64,000 nt of DNA from positions 806,001 through 870,000 of the forward strand of contig NZ_AKGD01000002.1 of assembly GCF_000271305.1 (NCBI RefSeq), in the 5' to 3' direction. Below the pieces are notes generated by a model. That model ran no database searches. It was not told the DNA's origin and was given only the letters and a program-made list of their open reading frames with translations. Positions within the stretch are counted from its first letter, which is position 1. Each line of letters starts with the position of its first letter. Position numbers and translations under genes: made by a program. Shown here one piece after another: positions 15,366-23,550 of the stretch. This DNA is from Hydrocarboniphaga effusa AP103 (lineage in GTDB: Bacteria; Pseudomonadota; Gammaproteobacteria; Nevskiales; Nevskiaceae).

Positions 15366-16643
15366 ATGAAGGTTCTGGTGATCGGTTCGGGCGGGCGCGA
15401 GCACGCGCTGGCGTGGAAGCTCGCGCAGTCTCCGAACGTCAACGAGGTGGTGGTCGCTCCGGGCAACCCGGGCACCGCACGCGAGGCTCGCTGCCGCAAC
15501 GTCAACGTCGCCGTCGAGGACATCGCCGGGCTCGTCGCGCTCGCACGCAGCGAGCAGGTGGGCCTGACCGTCGTCGGCCCCGAAGTGCCGCTCTCGCTCG
15601 GCGTGGTCGATGCATTCGAGGCCGCCGGCCTGCGCATCTTCGGGCCCAGCCGCGATGCCGCCCAGCTCGAAGCGTCGAAGGCCTTCTCGAAGGATTTCCT
15701 CGCCCGCCACAGGATTCCGACCGCGCAGTACCAGGTCTTCACCGATGTCGATGCGGCGCTCGCCTACATCGACGAGCGCGGCGCCCCGATCGTGGTCAAG
15801 GCCGACGGCCTCGCCGCGGGCAAGGGCGTGGTCGTTGCGACCACGGTCGAAGAGGCCGCTGCCGCGGTGCGCGACATGCTCGGCGGCAGCCTGCTCGGCA
15901 AGGCCGGCGCCCGCGTGGTGATCGAAGATTTTCTCGACGGTGAAGAAGCGAGCTTCATCGTCGTCGCCGGCGAATCGCAGTACGTGCCGCTCGAAACCTC
16001 GCAGGACCACAAGCGCATCTTCGATGGCGACCAGGGCCCGAACACCGGCGGCATGGGTGCGTATTCGCCGGCGCCGGTGGTGACGCAGGCCGTCTACGAG
16101 CGCGTCTGCCGCGAAGTCATCGAGCCGACGCTGGCCGGCATGCGCGCCGAAGGCCGGCCGTTCACGGGCTTTCTGTACGCGGGCCTGATGATCGACAAGC
16201 AGGAGCGCGTGAAGGTGCTCGAATTCAACACGCGCATGGGCGACCCGGAGACGCAGCCGATCATGGTTCGCCTGGAATCCGACCTGCTCGATCTGCTGCA
16301 GGCGGCACTCGATCGCAAGCTCGATCAGGTGAACGTGCGCTGGAGCGCCGAGCCGGCGATCGGCGTGGTGCTTGCAGCGGCGGGCTATCCGGGCACGGTC
16401 GAGAAGGGCGATGTCATCAACGGCCTCGGCGCCGATCTCGGCGCCGCCAAAGTCTTCCACGCCGGCACCGCCGAGCGCGATGGCCAGGTGGTGACGTCCG
16501 GCGGCCGCGTGCTGTGCGTCGTCGCCAAGGGTCGCGATATCGCGACCGCGCGTGCGACGGCGTATGCGGCGGTCGACAAGATCAGCTGGCGCGGGTTGCA
16601 GTTCCGCCGCGACATCGCGCATCGGGCGCTCGGTCGCATCTGA
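15366..16643 (+). CDS. purD: phosphoribosylamine-glycine ligase (GAR synthetase)
   Basis: A 425-residue ATP-grasp enzyme that ligates phosphoribosylamine and glycine in purine synthesis. Seen: the N-terminal MKVLVIGSGGREHALAW, the ATP-grasp loop VKADGLAAGKGV, the LEFNTRMGDPETQ metal/ATP region, and the C-terminal GGRVLCVVAKG. Length is normal. I chose ATG 15366 because the family starts at MKVLVIG. An in-frame ATG at 15351 adds five residues. Gammaproteobacteria often have purH directly upstream. It is absent here. Confidence 0.97.
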   Translation: MKVLVIGSGGREHALAWKLAQSPNVNEVVVAPGNPGTAREARCRNVNVAVEDIAGLVALARSEQVGLTVVGPEVPLSLGVVDAFEAAGLRIFGPSRDAAQLEASKAFSKDFLARHRIPTAQYQVFTDVDAALAYIDERGAPIVVKADGLAAGKGVVVATTVEEAAAAVRDMLGGSLLGKAGARVVIEDFLDGEEASFIVVAGESQYVPLETSQDHKRIFDGDQGPNTGGMGAYSPAPVVTQAVYERVCREVIEPTLAGMRAEGRPFTGFLYAGLMIDKQERVKVLEFNTRMGDPETQPIMVRLESDLLDLLQAALDRKLDQVNVRWSAEPAIGVVLAAAGYPGTVEKGDVINGLGADLGAAKVFHAGTAERDGQVVTSGGRVLCVVAKGRDIATARATAYAAVDKISWRGLQFRRDIAHRALGRI

Positions 16644-16651
16644 GTTTTCTG

Positions 16652-16679
16652 CGCAGTGGCGGCCATCGCCGCCACTGCG
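16652..16679 (+). terminator. hairpin after purD
   Basis: A perfect 12-bp stem, CGCAGTGGCGGC (16652-16663) with GCCGCCACTGCG (16668-16679), with a 4-nt loop begins 9 nt after the purD stop. There is no T-run, so it may be a rho-assisted or mRNA-stabilising 3' end. Confidence 0.55.
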
Positions 16680-16702
16680 ATCCATCGCCATCCGGCACCG
16701 TC

Positions 16703-16756
16703 CGATCACCATGACTGTGATCGATCGCAGCGTATGTGCGATCGGTGCGGATCGAC
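16703..16756. promoter_or_regulatory. tandem palindromes, candidate operator of the DUF1302 gene
   Basis: CGATCAC-N7-GTGATCG (16703-16723) abuts CGATCGCA-N7-TGCGATCG (16722-16744), and a further GGATCG follows (16749-16754). Two perfect inverted repeats with the same 7-nt spacing, repeating at about 19 nt, suggest a cooperative dimeric repressor or activator. They lie about 100 nt before the DUF1302 ATG. A TAGAAT -10-like element is at 16813-16818. Confidence 0.5.
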
Positions 16757-16844
16757 ATTTTTGCCATTGCGCAGCGGCGCGAGAGTCAAACCGACTTTGC
16801 ACTGAACCCGCCTAGAATCCGACGCTCACGAGAAGGAGACTCGG

Positions 16845-19352
16845 ATGAAGGGAGTTCGCTTGAAGCGTCGGTTGATGCACGCAGGCGGCGCGGGTGCCTG
16901 CGCGATCGTTCTCGGAGTGGTGCTGCTGGGCGCATCGGGGCCGGCTCGCGCACTCGATGTCAGCCTCGGCGAGATCAGCGGCACTCTCAACACCAATCTC
17001 ACGGTCGGCGCGGCCTGGCGCATGGAAAGCCGTGCGGACAACCTGGTCGCCAAGAGCAACCTCGATCCGAACGTCTGCGGCATCGTCGGCGGGGTCAATT
17101 ACCAGTCCTGCCAGGCCGTGTTCCGCGACCAGATCTTTCCGGCCGAGAGGCTCGTCGCCGCGCCGGGCGCCTCGGGCATGCGCGCCGACGACGGCAATCT
17201 CAACTACGACAAGGGCGACGTCACCCAGGCCGTCGCCAAGGCCACGCAAGACCTCACGCTGCATTGGGGCGATGTAGGCCTGTTCGCGCGCTGGCTGTAT
17301 TTCTACGACGCCGTCAACAACAACTTCGACGAAACGCGGCCCAACATCATCACGCCCGGAAACGCCGACCGTGTGGGTTTTTCGGGAACCGGCAACGTCG
17401 CCAACCGCTACTTCGATCGCGTCTACGGCCCGGGCGGCTACGAACGCATCAAGCGCAGCGACGGCGAGACGCTGCGGCAGATCGGCACCGATTTTCAGCT
17501 CATGGACCTGAACCTGTTCGGCTCCTTCGATATCTGGGAAGGCAAGACCATCAACTGGAAAGTCGGCCGCCAGAATCTGAACTGGGGCGAGAGCACCACG
17601 CTGGTCGTCAACAGCCTCAACCAGATCAATCCGCCGAATGCCAACAACCTCTATCGCGTCGGCCAGCAGCTCGAGGAAGTGTTCCAGCCGGTCGGCATGC
17701 TGACCTTCAGCGGCGATGCCTTCGCGAACATCCAGTACGAAGTGTTCTACCAGTTCGAATGGCGTCCGCTGGAAGCGCCGGCCACCGGCAGCTACATGTC
17801 GTTCGCCGACCTCGGCACCAACAACGCCGGCGATTACGCGAACCTGAGCTTCGGCGGCTCCGCCGACGACAGCGATGCGCTCGGTCATCCGCTCAACAGC
17901 CCGCTCGCGCTGATCACGCCGACCACCACGCGCGCGCAGCGCGGCCGCGATCTGGAGCCGCGCAACGGCGGGCAGTTCGGCTTCTCGCTCAAGTACTACG
18001 CCGAGAACATCAACAGCGGCACCGAGTTCGGCTTCTACTTCATGAATTACCACTCGCGCCTGCCGTACGTGAGCTTCAATTCGGTCGACGCGAGCTGCGC
18101 GCGAGCCGGCGGCAATGCCTACGGCAAGGACGCGACCAACACGCTCGAGTTCTTCAAGTACTGCAACAACCTGCCGGCGTACAACGCGCAGTCGCTCGCG
18201 GCGGTGTTGCAGCAGGCGGGCATCATGGTGGCGAGCAACCCGGCCTCGCTCGCCGATCTCGGCACCGATCTCGGCGGCCTGCTCGCGGCGATCGTGCCCA
18301 ACCCCGGCCAGCCGATGTCCGACGCGGTGCCGCTCGATACCGGCGAAGTGTTCTTCGACTATCCCGAGAACATCCAGCTCTACGGCGTGAGCTTCAACAC
18401 GGCTTACGGCGACTACTCGTTCCAGGGTGAAATCGCGTACCGGCCGAACCTGCCGCTGCAGGTGGCGATCACCGATCTCGAATTCGCCGCCGCAGGCCCG
18501 TCGCTGACGCGCTGCCACGACCGCGATCTCGGCTGCGCGGGCACCACCGCGGGTCGCGGCATCGACGCCAACGGCAACCAGATCACCTATGGCAGCAGCG
18601 ACTTCATTCCGGGCCCGGGCGTCGAGGGTTACAACGACACCATCAACCTGATCGTCGGCGGCGCGCCGGGTTCGGCGCGTTCGTTCCCGAGCTTCATCAT
18701 TCCGTATCGCGGCGGCGCCATCGGCAACAATCCGGCCAACAGCTATATCCGCGGCTACGAGCGCTTCGACGTGCTGCAGTACAACCTCGGCCTCACGCGT
18801 GTGCTGAGCTCCACCGAAAACCCGATCGGCGCGGACCAGATCCAGATCGTCGGTGAAGTGGGCGCGACGCACGTTCCGGGCTTGCCGTCCTACGATCGCC
18901 TGCAAATCGAATCGCCCGGCGTCTACTACCACGCGAGCGCCGGTGCCGACGGCAGCGGCGCGGATGGCTCGCGCCAGGCCTGTTCGACGAACCCGACCTG
19001 CAGCATCGGTCCGGACGGCGCGCGCTTCAACCCGCATCAGGCCAATCTCGACGATCTGGTCGACAAGTTCTCGTGGGGGTATCGCCTGATCGCGATCATC
19101 AAGTACGAAAGCGTGTTGCCGGGCATCAGCATCCAGCCGTTCATTTTGTTCGGCCACGACGTCAACGGCACCGCGCCGGGACCGGCCGAGAACTTCGTCG
19201 AGGATCGCAAGCAGGCGCAGGTGGTGGTCGAAACGCGCTATCGCGACGGCCTCTCGCTCGGGCTCGGCTACGCCTGGTTCTGGGGCGGCGGCTACACCAA
19301 CCTCTATCGCGATCGCGATTATTCGCAGGCGTTCCTTCGGTATCAGTTCTGA
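16845..19352 (+). CDS. DUF1302 outer-membrane beta-barrel protein
   Basis: An 835-residue exported protein of the DUF1302 family. The signal peptide (residues about 1-37, ending ARA before LDVSLGE) is followed by the family opening GEISGTLNTNLTVGAAWRM. Then come WGDVGLFARWLYFYD, the GKTINWKVGRQNLNWGEST core, and many alternating aromatic strands ending in the outer-membrane-type terminus FLRYQF. DUF1302 proteins often occur with DUF1329 proteins in steroid, lipid or aromatic-compound loci. No DUF1329 gene is next to this one, so the substrate is open. AAGGAGA precedes the ATG. Confidence 0.9.
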   Translation: MKGVRLKRRLMHAGGAGACAIVLGVVLLGASGPARALDVSLGEISGTLNTNLTVGAAWRMESRADNLVAKSNLDPNVCGIVGGVNYQSCQAVFRDQIFPAERLVAAPGASGMRADDGNLNYDKGDVTQAVAKATQDLTLHWGDVGLFARWLYFYDAVNNNFDETRPNIITPGNADRVGFSGTGNVANRYFDRVYGPGGYERIKRSDGETLRQIGTDFQLMDLNLFGSFDIWEGKTINWKVGRQNLNWGESTTLVVNSLNQINPPNANNLYRVGQQLEEVFQPVGMLTFSGDAFANIQYEVFYQFEWRPLEAPATGSYMSFADLGTNNAGDYANLSFGGSADDSDALGHPLNSPLALITPTTTRAQRGRDLEPRNGGQFGFSLKYYAENINSGTEFGFYFMNYHSRLPYVSFNSVDASCARAGGNAYGKDATNTLEFFKYCNNLPAYNAQSLAAVLQQAGIMVASNPASLADLGTDLGGLLAAIVPNPGQPMSDAVPLDTGEVFFDYPENIQLYGVSFNTAYGDYSFQGEIAYRPNLPLQVAITDLEFAAAGPSLTRCHDRDLGCAGTTAGRGIDANGNQITYGSSDFIPGPGVEGYNDTINLIVGGAPGSARSFPSFIIPYRGGAIGNNPANSYIRGYERFDVLQYNLGLTRVLSSTENPIGADQIQIVGEVGATHVPGLPSYDRLQIESPGVYYHASAGADGSGADGSRQACSTNPTCSIGPDGARFNPHQANLDDLVDKFSWGYRLIAIIKYESVLPGISIQPFILFGHDVNGTAPGPAENFVEDRKQAQVVVETRYRDGLSLGLGYAWFWGGGYTNLYRDRDYSQAFLRYQF

Positions 19353-19365
19353 TCGTTCTGCGAAA

Positions 19366-19385
19366 CCCTCTCCCTGAGGGAGAGG
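19366..19385. repeat. CCCTCTCCC hairpin, copy of the dispersed repeat
   Basis: CCTCTCCC (19367-19374) and GGGAGAGG (19378-19385) form an 8-bp stem with a TGA loop, the same core as the hairpin at 7028-7048. It sits between the convergent DUF1302 and GspE-type genes and may serve as their common 3' end. Confidence 0.6.
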
Positions 19386-19398
19386 AATGCAGAGCGGC

Positions 19399-21180
19399 TC
19401 ATTCCGTCTGCGGCTCCGGCGAACTGCGCAGCACTTCGGCGATCGAGGTATTGCCGGCGATCACCTGCTGTCCGCCGGCGATGCGCAGCGGGGTCATGCC
19501 GTCGCGGAACGCAGCCGCGCGCAGGGCGCCCAGGTCGGTGTCGTTGCCGATCATCGCCTTGATGCCGGGTGACAGCGGCATGATCTCGTAGATTCCGCAG
19601 CGGCCAAGATAACCGGTTTCGCGGCATTCGAGACAGCCCGCGGGCTCGTGGATTTGCGCGGGCAACGCGAGCGGCCAGCGGCCCGTGAGCTCGCTCCACT
19701 GCGTCGCGTTCGGTGCCACCGGCTTCTTGCAATGCGGGCACAGCTGGCGCACCAGCCGCTGCGCGAGCACGCCGAGCAAGGTCGCCTTGACCAGATACGG
19801 CGCGACGCCGAGTTCGAGCAGGCGCGTGACGGCGCTCGGCGCATCGTTGGTGTGCAGCGTCGACAGCACCAGATGCCCGGTCAGCGCGGCCTGGATCGCG
19901 TTCTCGGCGGTCTCCAGATCGCGAATTTCGCCGACCATGATGATGTCCGGATCCTGTCGAAGCAGCGCGCGCACGCCGGCCGCGAAACCGAGATCGATCG
20001 CCGCGTGCACCTGCATCTGGTTGAAGCTCGGCTCGACGAGTTCGATCGGGTCTTCGATCGTGCAGACGTTGACCTCGGGCGTGGCGAGCTGGCGCAGCGT
20101 GGAATAGAGCGTCGTCGTCTTGCCCGAGCCGGTCGGGCCGGTCACCAGGATGATGCCGTGCGGCTGGCGGATCATCTGCTGCCAGCGCGGTGCATCTTCG
20201 CTGGAGAAACCGAGCTGCGAGAAATCGCGCAACAGCACTTCGGGATCGAAGATGCGCATGACGATCTTCTCGCCGAAGGCCGTCGGCAGGCTCGAGACGC
20301 GCAGCTCGATCTCCTTGCCGCCCGGCGCGCGCGTCTTGATGCGTCCGTCCTGCGGCTTGCGCTTCTCGGCCACGTCGAGCCGGCCGAGGATCTTCAGGCG
20401 GCTGGTCACCGCCGGCATCACCGACGCCGGAACCTGATAGACCTCGTGCAGCACGCCGTCGATGCGAAAGCGGATGTTGCCGCGTTCGCGCCGCGGCTCC
20501 AGGTGGATGTCGCTCGCGCGCTGTTCGAACGCGTATTGCAGCAGCCAGTCGACGATGCCGACCACGTGTTGATCGTCGGCCGTGAGCTTGCCGCTGCGCC
20601 CGAGCTCGGTGAGCTGCTCGAGGTTCTGCACGCTGCCCGGCGCGAGGCGTCCGCGCTCGTCGGCCGAAGCCTTCACCGAGCGCGCAAGCGCATAGAACTC
20701 GACGATGTAGCGATCGAGCTCGGTGGGGTTGGCGAGCACGCGCTTGATCTCGCGCTTGAGCAGCGGGGCGAGCTCGCGCTCCCATTCCTGCCAGTACGGC
20801 TCGGCAGTGGCGATGACGACCTCGGTCGCGCTGACCTTGAGCGGCAGGATGCGCGCGCGCGCCGCGTAGGCGTACGGCACCAGCTGGGTGATGCGGGCGA
20901 CGTCGAGCGACAGCGGATCGATGCGCTGCCAGGGCAGGCCGCTGCGCTCGGACAGCCAGCTCATGAGCCGATCGAGCGTGAGCCGCAGCGAAGGCTCGGC
21001 AGGCAGCGTCCAGTCGCACTCGGCGATGATCTGCAGCGGATGCCGTCGCTGCGGCGGCTGCTGGCGCAGCGCCTGCGCGGCCGAAGCGTCGACGAGCCCG
21101 TCGGCGACGAGCGCGTCGAGCAGCTCGCCGAGGTCGAGGCGGTGATCGCGGGCGGAGGTGGGCGTGGCGGACTTGTTCAC
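19399..21180 (-). CDS. orphan type II secretion/type IV pilus-type ATPase (GspE/PilB superfamily)
   Basis: A 593-residue secretion ATPase, longer than the cluster-encoded GspE at 53.6 kb. It has an extended N-terminal region (about residues 1-190) resembling the GspE N-terminal domain. Then come the Arg-finger region ASDIHLEP, Walker A GPTGSGKTT, the Asp box CTIEDPIE, Walker B-like DPDIIMVGEIRDLETA, the His box HLVLSTLHTND, and a CPHC/CLEC zinc motif. All ATPase motifs look intact. No gspF or pilin gene adjoins it, so its secretion machine is elsewhere. Divergent from a PrcB-like lipoprotein gene. Confidence 0.9.
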   Translation of the reverse strand: MNKSATPTSARDHRLDLGELLDALVADGLVDASAAQALRQQPPQRRHPLQIIAECDWTLPAEPSLRLTLDRLMSWLSERSGLPWQRIDPLSLDVARITQLVPYAYAARARILPLKVSATEVVIATAEPYWQEWERELAPLLKREIKRVLANPTELDRYIVEFYALARSVKASADERGRLAPGSVQNLEQLTELGRSGKLTADDQHVVGIVDWLLQYAFEQRASDIHLEPRRERGNIRFRIDGVLHEVYQVPASVMPAVTSRLKILGRLDVAEKRKPQDGRIKTRAPGGKEIELRVSSLPTAFGEKIVMRIFDPEVLLRDFSQLGFSSEDAPRWQQMIRQPHGIILVTGPTGSGKTTTLYSTLRQLATPEVNVCTIEDPIELVEPSFNQMQVHAAIDLGFAAGVRALLRQDPDIIMVGEIRDLETAENAIQAALTGHLVLSTLHTNDAPSAVTRLLELGVAPYLVKATLLGVLAQRLVRQLCPHCKKPVAPNATQWSELTGRWPLALPAQIHEPAGCLECRETGYLGRCGIYEIMPLSPGIKAMIGNDTDLGALRAAAFRDGMTPLRIAGGQQVIAGNTSIAEVLRSSPEPQTE

Positions 21181-21225
21181 CGCATTACGTTAGCATCCGG
21201 CCTGAAATTTTAAGCTTCGAACGCC

Positions 21226-21777
21226 ATGACCTCTTTCGATTCCGGATGGAAAGCCGGCCTCTGCGCGGCGCTGTCCACACTGCTGCTGACCGCCTGCGCC
21301 TCGTCGTCGCGCTGGGTGCCCGAGATGCCTGATTTTTCGAGCTGGTTTTCGGCCAAGGAAAACCAGGTCATCGTCAGCGAAGTCGACAGCGACAGCTACT
21401 GCAACGCTCCGGGTGAAGCGAGCGCTCTGACCCTGCTCGCCGATTCGGCGGCGGTGAAGGCCTGGGAGGCCACGCGCGGCGTTTCGCTGAGCGGCGATGT
21501 CGAGTTGCCGCTTGGGCCCTACGTGGTGGCCGACCTGGGTCAGCGCAACAGTGGCGGCTACGGCATCGCGGTAAGCCGCCAGGCCGGGCTCAAGGACGAC
21601 ATCCTGGTGCTGCGCGCGACCGTGTTCGAGCCTTCGCCGGGTGCCGCCAGCACGCAGGCGATCACGAGCCCGTGCTCGCTCGTGCGGCTGCCGCAGATGA
21701 ACTTCGCTTCGCTGCGCCTGATCGACCAGAGCGGCAAGGTGCGCGCCTCGCTGCAGCAGGGCAGCCAACTTCAGTAA
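21226..21777 (+). CDS. PrcB-like lipoprotein
   Basis: A 183-residue lipoprotein: a lipobox LLLTAC places the acylated cysteine near residue 24, and the mature part then resembles the PrcB C-terminal domain (VVADLGQRNSGGYGIAV, then ITSPCSLVRLP). In oral spirochaetes PrcB is a subunit of a protease complex. In proteobacteria the domain is in lipoproteins of unknown role. It lies 45 bp from the divergent secretion ATPase gene and 113 bp before an acyltransferase gene. Confidence 0.75.
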   Translation: MTSFDSGWKAGLCAALSTLLLTACASSSRWVPEMPDFSSWFSAKENQVIVSEVDSDSYCNAPGEASALTLLADSAAVKAWEATRGVSLSGDVELPLGPYVVADLGQRNSGGYGIAVSRQAGLKDDILVLRATVFEPSPGAASTQAITSPCSLVRLPQMNFASLRLIDQSGKVRASLQQGSQLQ

Positions 21778-21890
21778 GGTTTCGGCGAACCCGCCGCCCG
21801 GCTGGCGCGTCGGTTCATTCACCAAGCGCCGGACCACGATCCGGTGCCGCCGCGCCAGATCGCGGCGAAAGACGTTTCGAGGGGAATCGC

Positions 21891-22802
21891 ATGCTCCGCT
21901 TTCTGCCCGGCTTTCTACTGGGCACCATCATGTCGCTGCTGCTGGCCGTCAATACCTTGTTCTGGGCGGTGCCGGTCTACGTCGGTATTCTGTTCAAGCT
22001 GCTGACGCCCGAAGGTTCGCGCGCACGGGATCGCATCTCGCGGCTGATGGCCTGGCTCGCGCAGCAATGGGCGTTCTGCAACACCTGGTTCATCCAGCAC
22101 CTGATCGGCGTCGAGCACGAGTTGCGCATCCACGCCGACGTGAAGCCCGACGGGCAGTACCTGGTCTGCTCGAATCACCAGACCTGGAACGACATCATGG
22201 TGCTCGTCAAGGCCTTCGGCCGGCGCGCGCCGTTCTTCAAGTTCTTCCTGAAGCAGGAGCTGATCTGGGTGCCGGTGCTCGGCCCGGTCTGGTGGGCGCT
22301 CGACTATCCGTTCATGAAGCGGCACACGCCTTCGCAGATCAAGAAGAACCCCGCGCTCAAGGGCTCCGATCTCGAAACCACGCGCCGCGCCTGCGCACGT
22401 TTTCGCAACCAGCCGGGCCTAGTGCTGAACTTCCTCGAAGGCACGCGCTTCACGGAAGAAAAACGCGCGCGCCAGCAATCGCCGTACCGCCATCTGCTGC
22501 GACCCAAGGCCGGCGGCTTCGCGTTCGCGCTGTCCGCGCTCGGCGAGCGCCTGAACTCGATGCTCGACGTCACCATCGTCTATCCCGATGGCGTCGAGGG
22601 CTTGTGGGGCCTGCTGTCGGGCAAGGTGCGTCGCGTCGTCGTCGAAGTGCGCCAGCTCACGGTGCCGCACGAGTTCTACACCGGCAGCTACGAGAGCGAC
22701 CCGGAGTACCGCAAGCGCTTCCAGCTCTGGCTCGGGGAAATCTGGGTGCAGAAGGATCAGCTCATCGAAGCGATCAAGCAGGAATACGCGTCCAAGCGCT
22801 GA
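21891..22802 (+). CDS. 1-acylglycerol-3-phosphate acyltransferase-like membrane protein
   Basis: A 303-residue PlsC-superfamily acyltransferase of the YihG/LPLAT type. An N-terminal hydrophobic segment (about residues 3-30) is followed by the catalytic NHQTWND (the HX4D motif), KQELIWVPVLGPVWWAL, and NFLEGTRFT, the equivalent of the EGTR acceptor-binding motif. It would acylate lysophosphatidic acid or a related lysophospholipid at the inner membrane. ATG 21891 lies after GAGGGG. A frame starting upstream at 21672 overlaps the PrcB-like gene and was not chosen. Confidence 0.9.
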   Translation: MLRFLPGFLLGTIMSLLLAVNTLFWAVPVYVGILFKLLTPEGSRARDRISRLMAWLAQQWAFCNTWFIQHLIGVEHELRIHADVKPDGQYLVCSNHQTWNDIMVLVKAFGRRAPFFKFFLKQELIWVPVLGPVWWALDYPFMKRHTPSQIKKNPALKGSDLETTRRACARFRNQPGLVLNFLEGTRFTEEKRARQQSPYRHLLRPKAGGFAFALSALGERLNSMLDVTIVYPDGVEGLWGLLSGKVRRVVVEVRQLTVPHEFYTGSYESDPEYRKRFQLWLGEIWVQKDQLIEAIKQEYASKR

Positions 22803-22811
22803 GCTTGGCGA

Positions 22812-23504
22812 TCAGGCGCCTCGGCGCCGCGCGAGCAGCTTGCCGATCGCCACCACGAGCAGCGCTCCGGCGGCTGCCGACGCGTAATGCGCCCATTGCG
22901 GCAGCGCGCCGATTCGTGGCGCGAGGTAAGCGTCGCCGAGCCACATCTCGCCGCCGATCCAGCCGAGCAAGGCACCGCCGAGCGTGATCACGAACGGGAA
23001 GCGATCCATCAGCGCGAGCACCAGCTTGCTGCCCCAGACGATGATCGGAACGCTGATCGCGATGCCGAATGCGACCAGGCCGATGTGTCCATCGGCCGCG
23101 CCGGCGATGGCGACGACGTTGTCGATGCTCATGACCGCGTCGGCGACGATGACGGTACGAATCGCGCCGAGCAGATGCGAGCTGCCCTGGATGTCGGCGT
23201 GATCGTCGTCGCCATCGGGTGCGAGCAGCTTGATGCCGATCCAGAACAGCAGCAGCGCGCCGACGATCTTCAGAAACGGCAGCGTGAACAACTGCAGCGC
23301 GAAGAAGATCAGCAGCACGCGCAGCGCGATGGCGCCGAACATGCCCCAGAAAATGCCCTTGTTGCGCAGATCGGGCGGCAGCCTGCGGCAGGCCAGGGCG
23401 ATGACCACGGCGTTGTCGCCACCGAGCAGGATGTCGATGAGGATGATCTGCGCGATGGTCAGCAGCAGTTCGGAGTCCAGGGCCAACTGAGTCAGGTGTT
23501 CCAT
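22812..23504 (-). CDS. TerC family integral membrane protein
   Basis: A 230-residue TerC-family protein with about seven transmembrane segments. Both acidic family motifs are present: ILIDILLGGDNAVVIA near residue 22 and VADAVMSIDNVVAIAG near residue 121. Members related to YjbE/MeeF are linked to metal, mainly manganese, export, so that role is plausible. The gene lies 46 bp downstream of the porin gene on the same strand and might be read through from the porin promoter. No yybP-ykoY-type riboswitch fits in that gap. Confidence 0.9.
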   Translation of the reverse strand: MEHLTQLALDSELLLTIAQIILIDILLGGDNAVVIALACRRLPPDLRNKGIFWGMFGAIALRVLLIFFALQLFTLPFLKIVGALLLFWIGIKLLAPDGDDDHADIQGSSHLLGAIRTVIVADAVMSIDNVVAIAGAADGHIGLVAFGIAISVPIIVWGSKLVLALMDRFPFVITLGGALLGWIGGEMWLGDAYLAPRIGALPQWAHYASAAAGALLVVAIGKLLARRRGA

Positions 23505-23550
23505 TTTTCTTTAGTCGATGGCGCGCGCCTGACGCTGAGGCATTGAAGCA

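Noticed and set aside
16812..19157. Long minus-strand open frame opposite the DUF1302 gene
   Set aside because: Composition is Arg/Ala/Val shadow translation. The plus strand encodes a clear DUF1302 protein with signal peptide.
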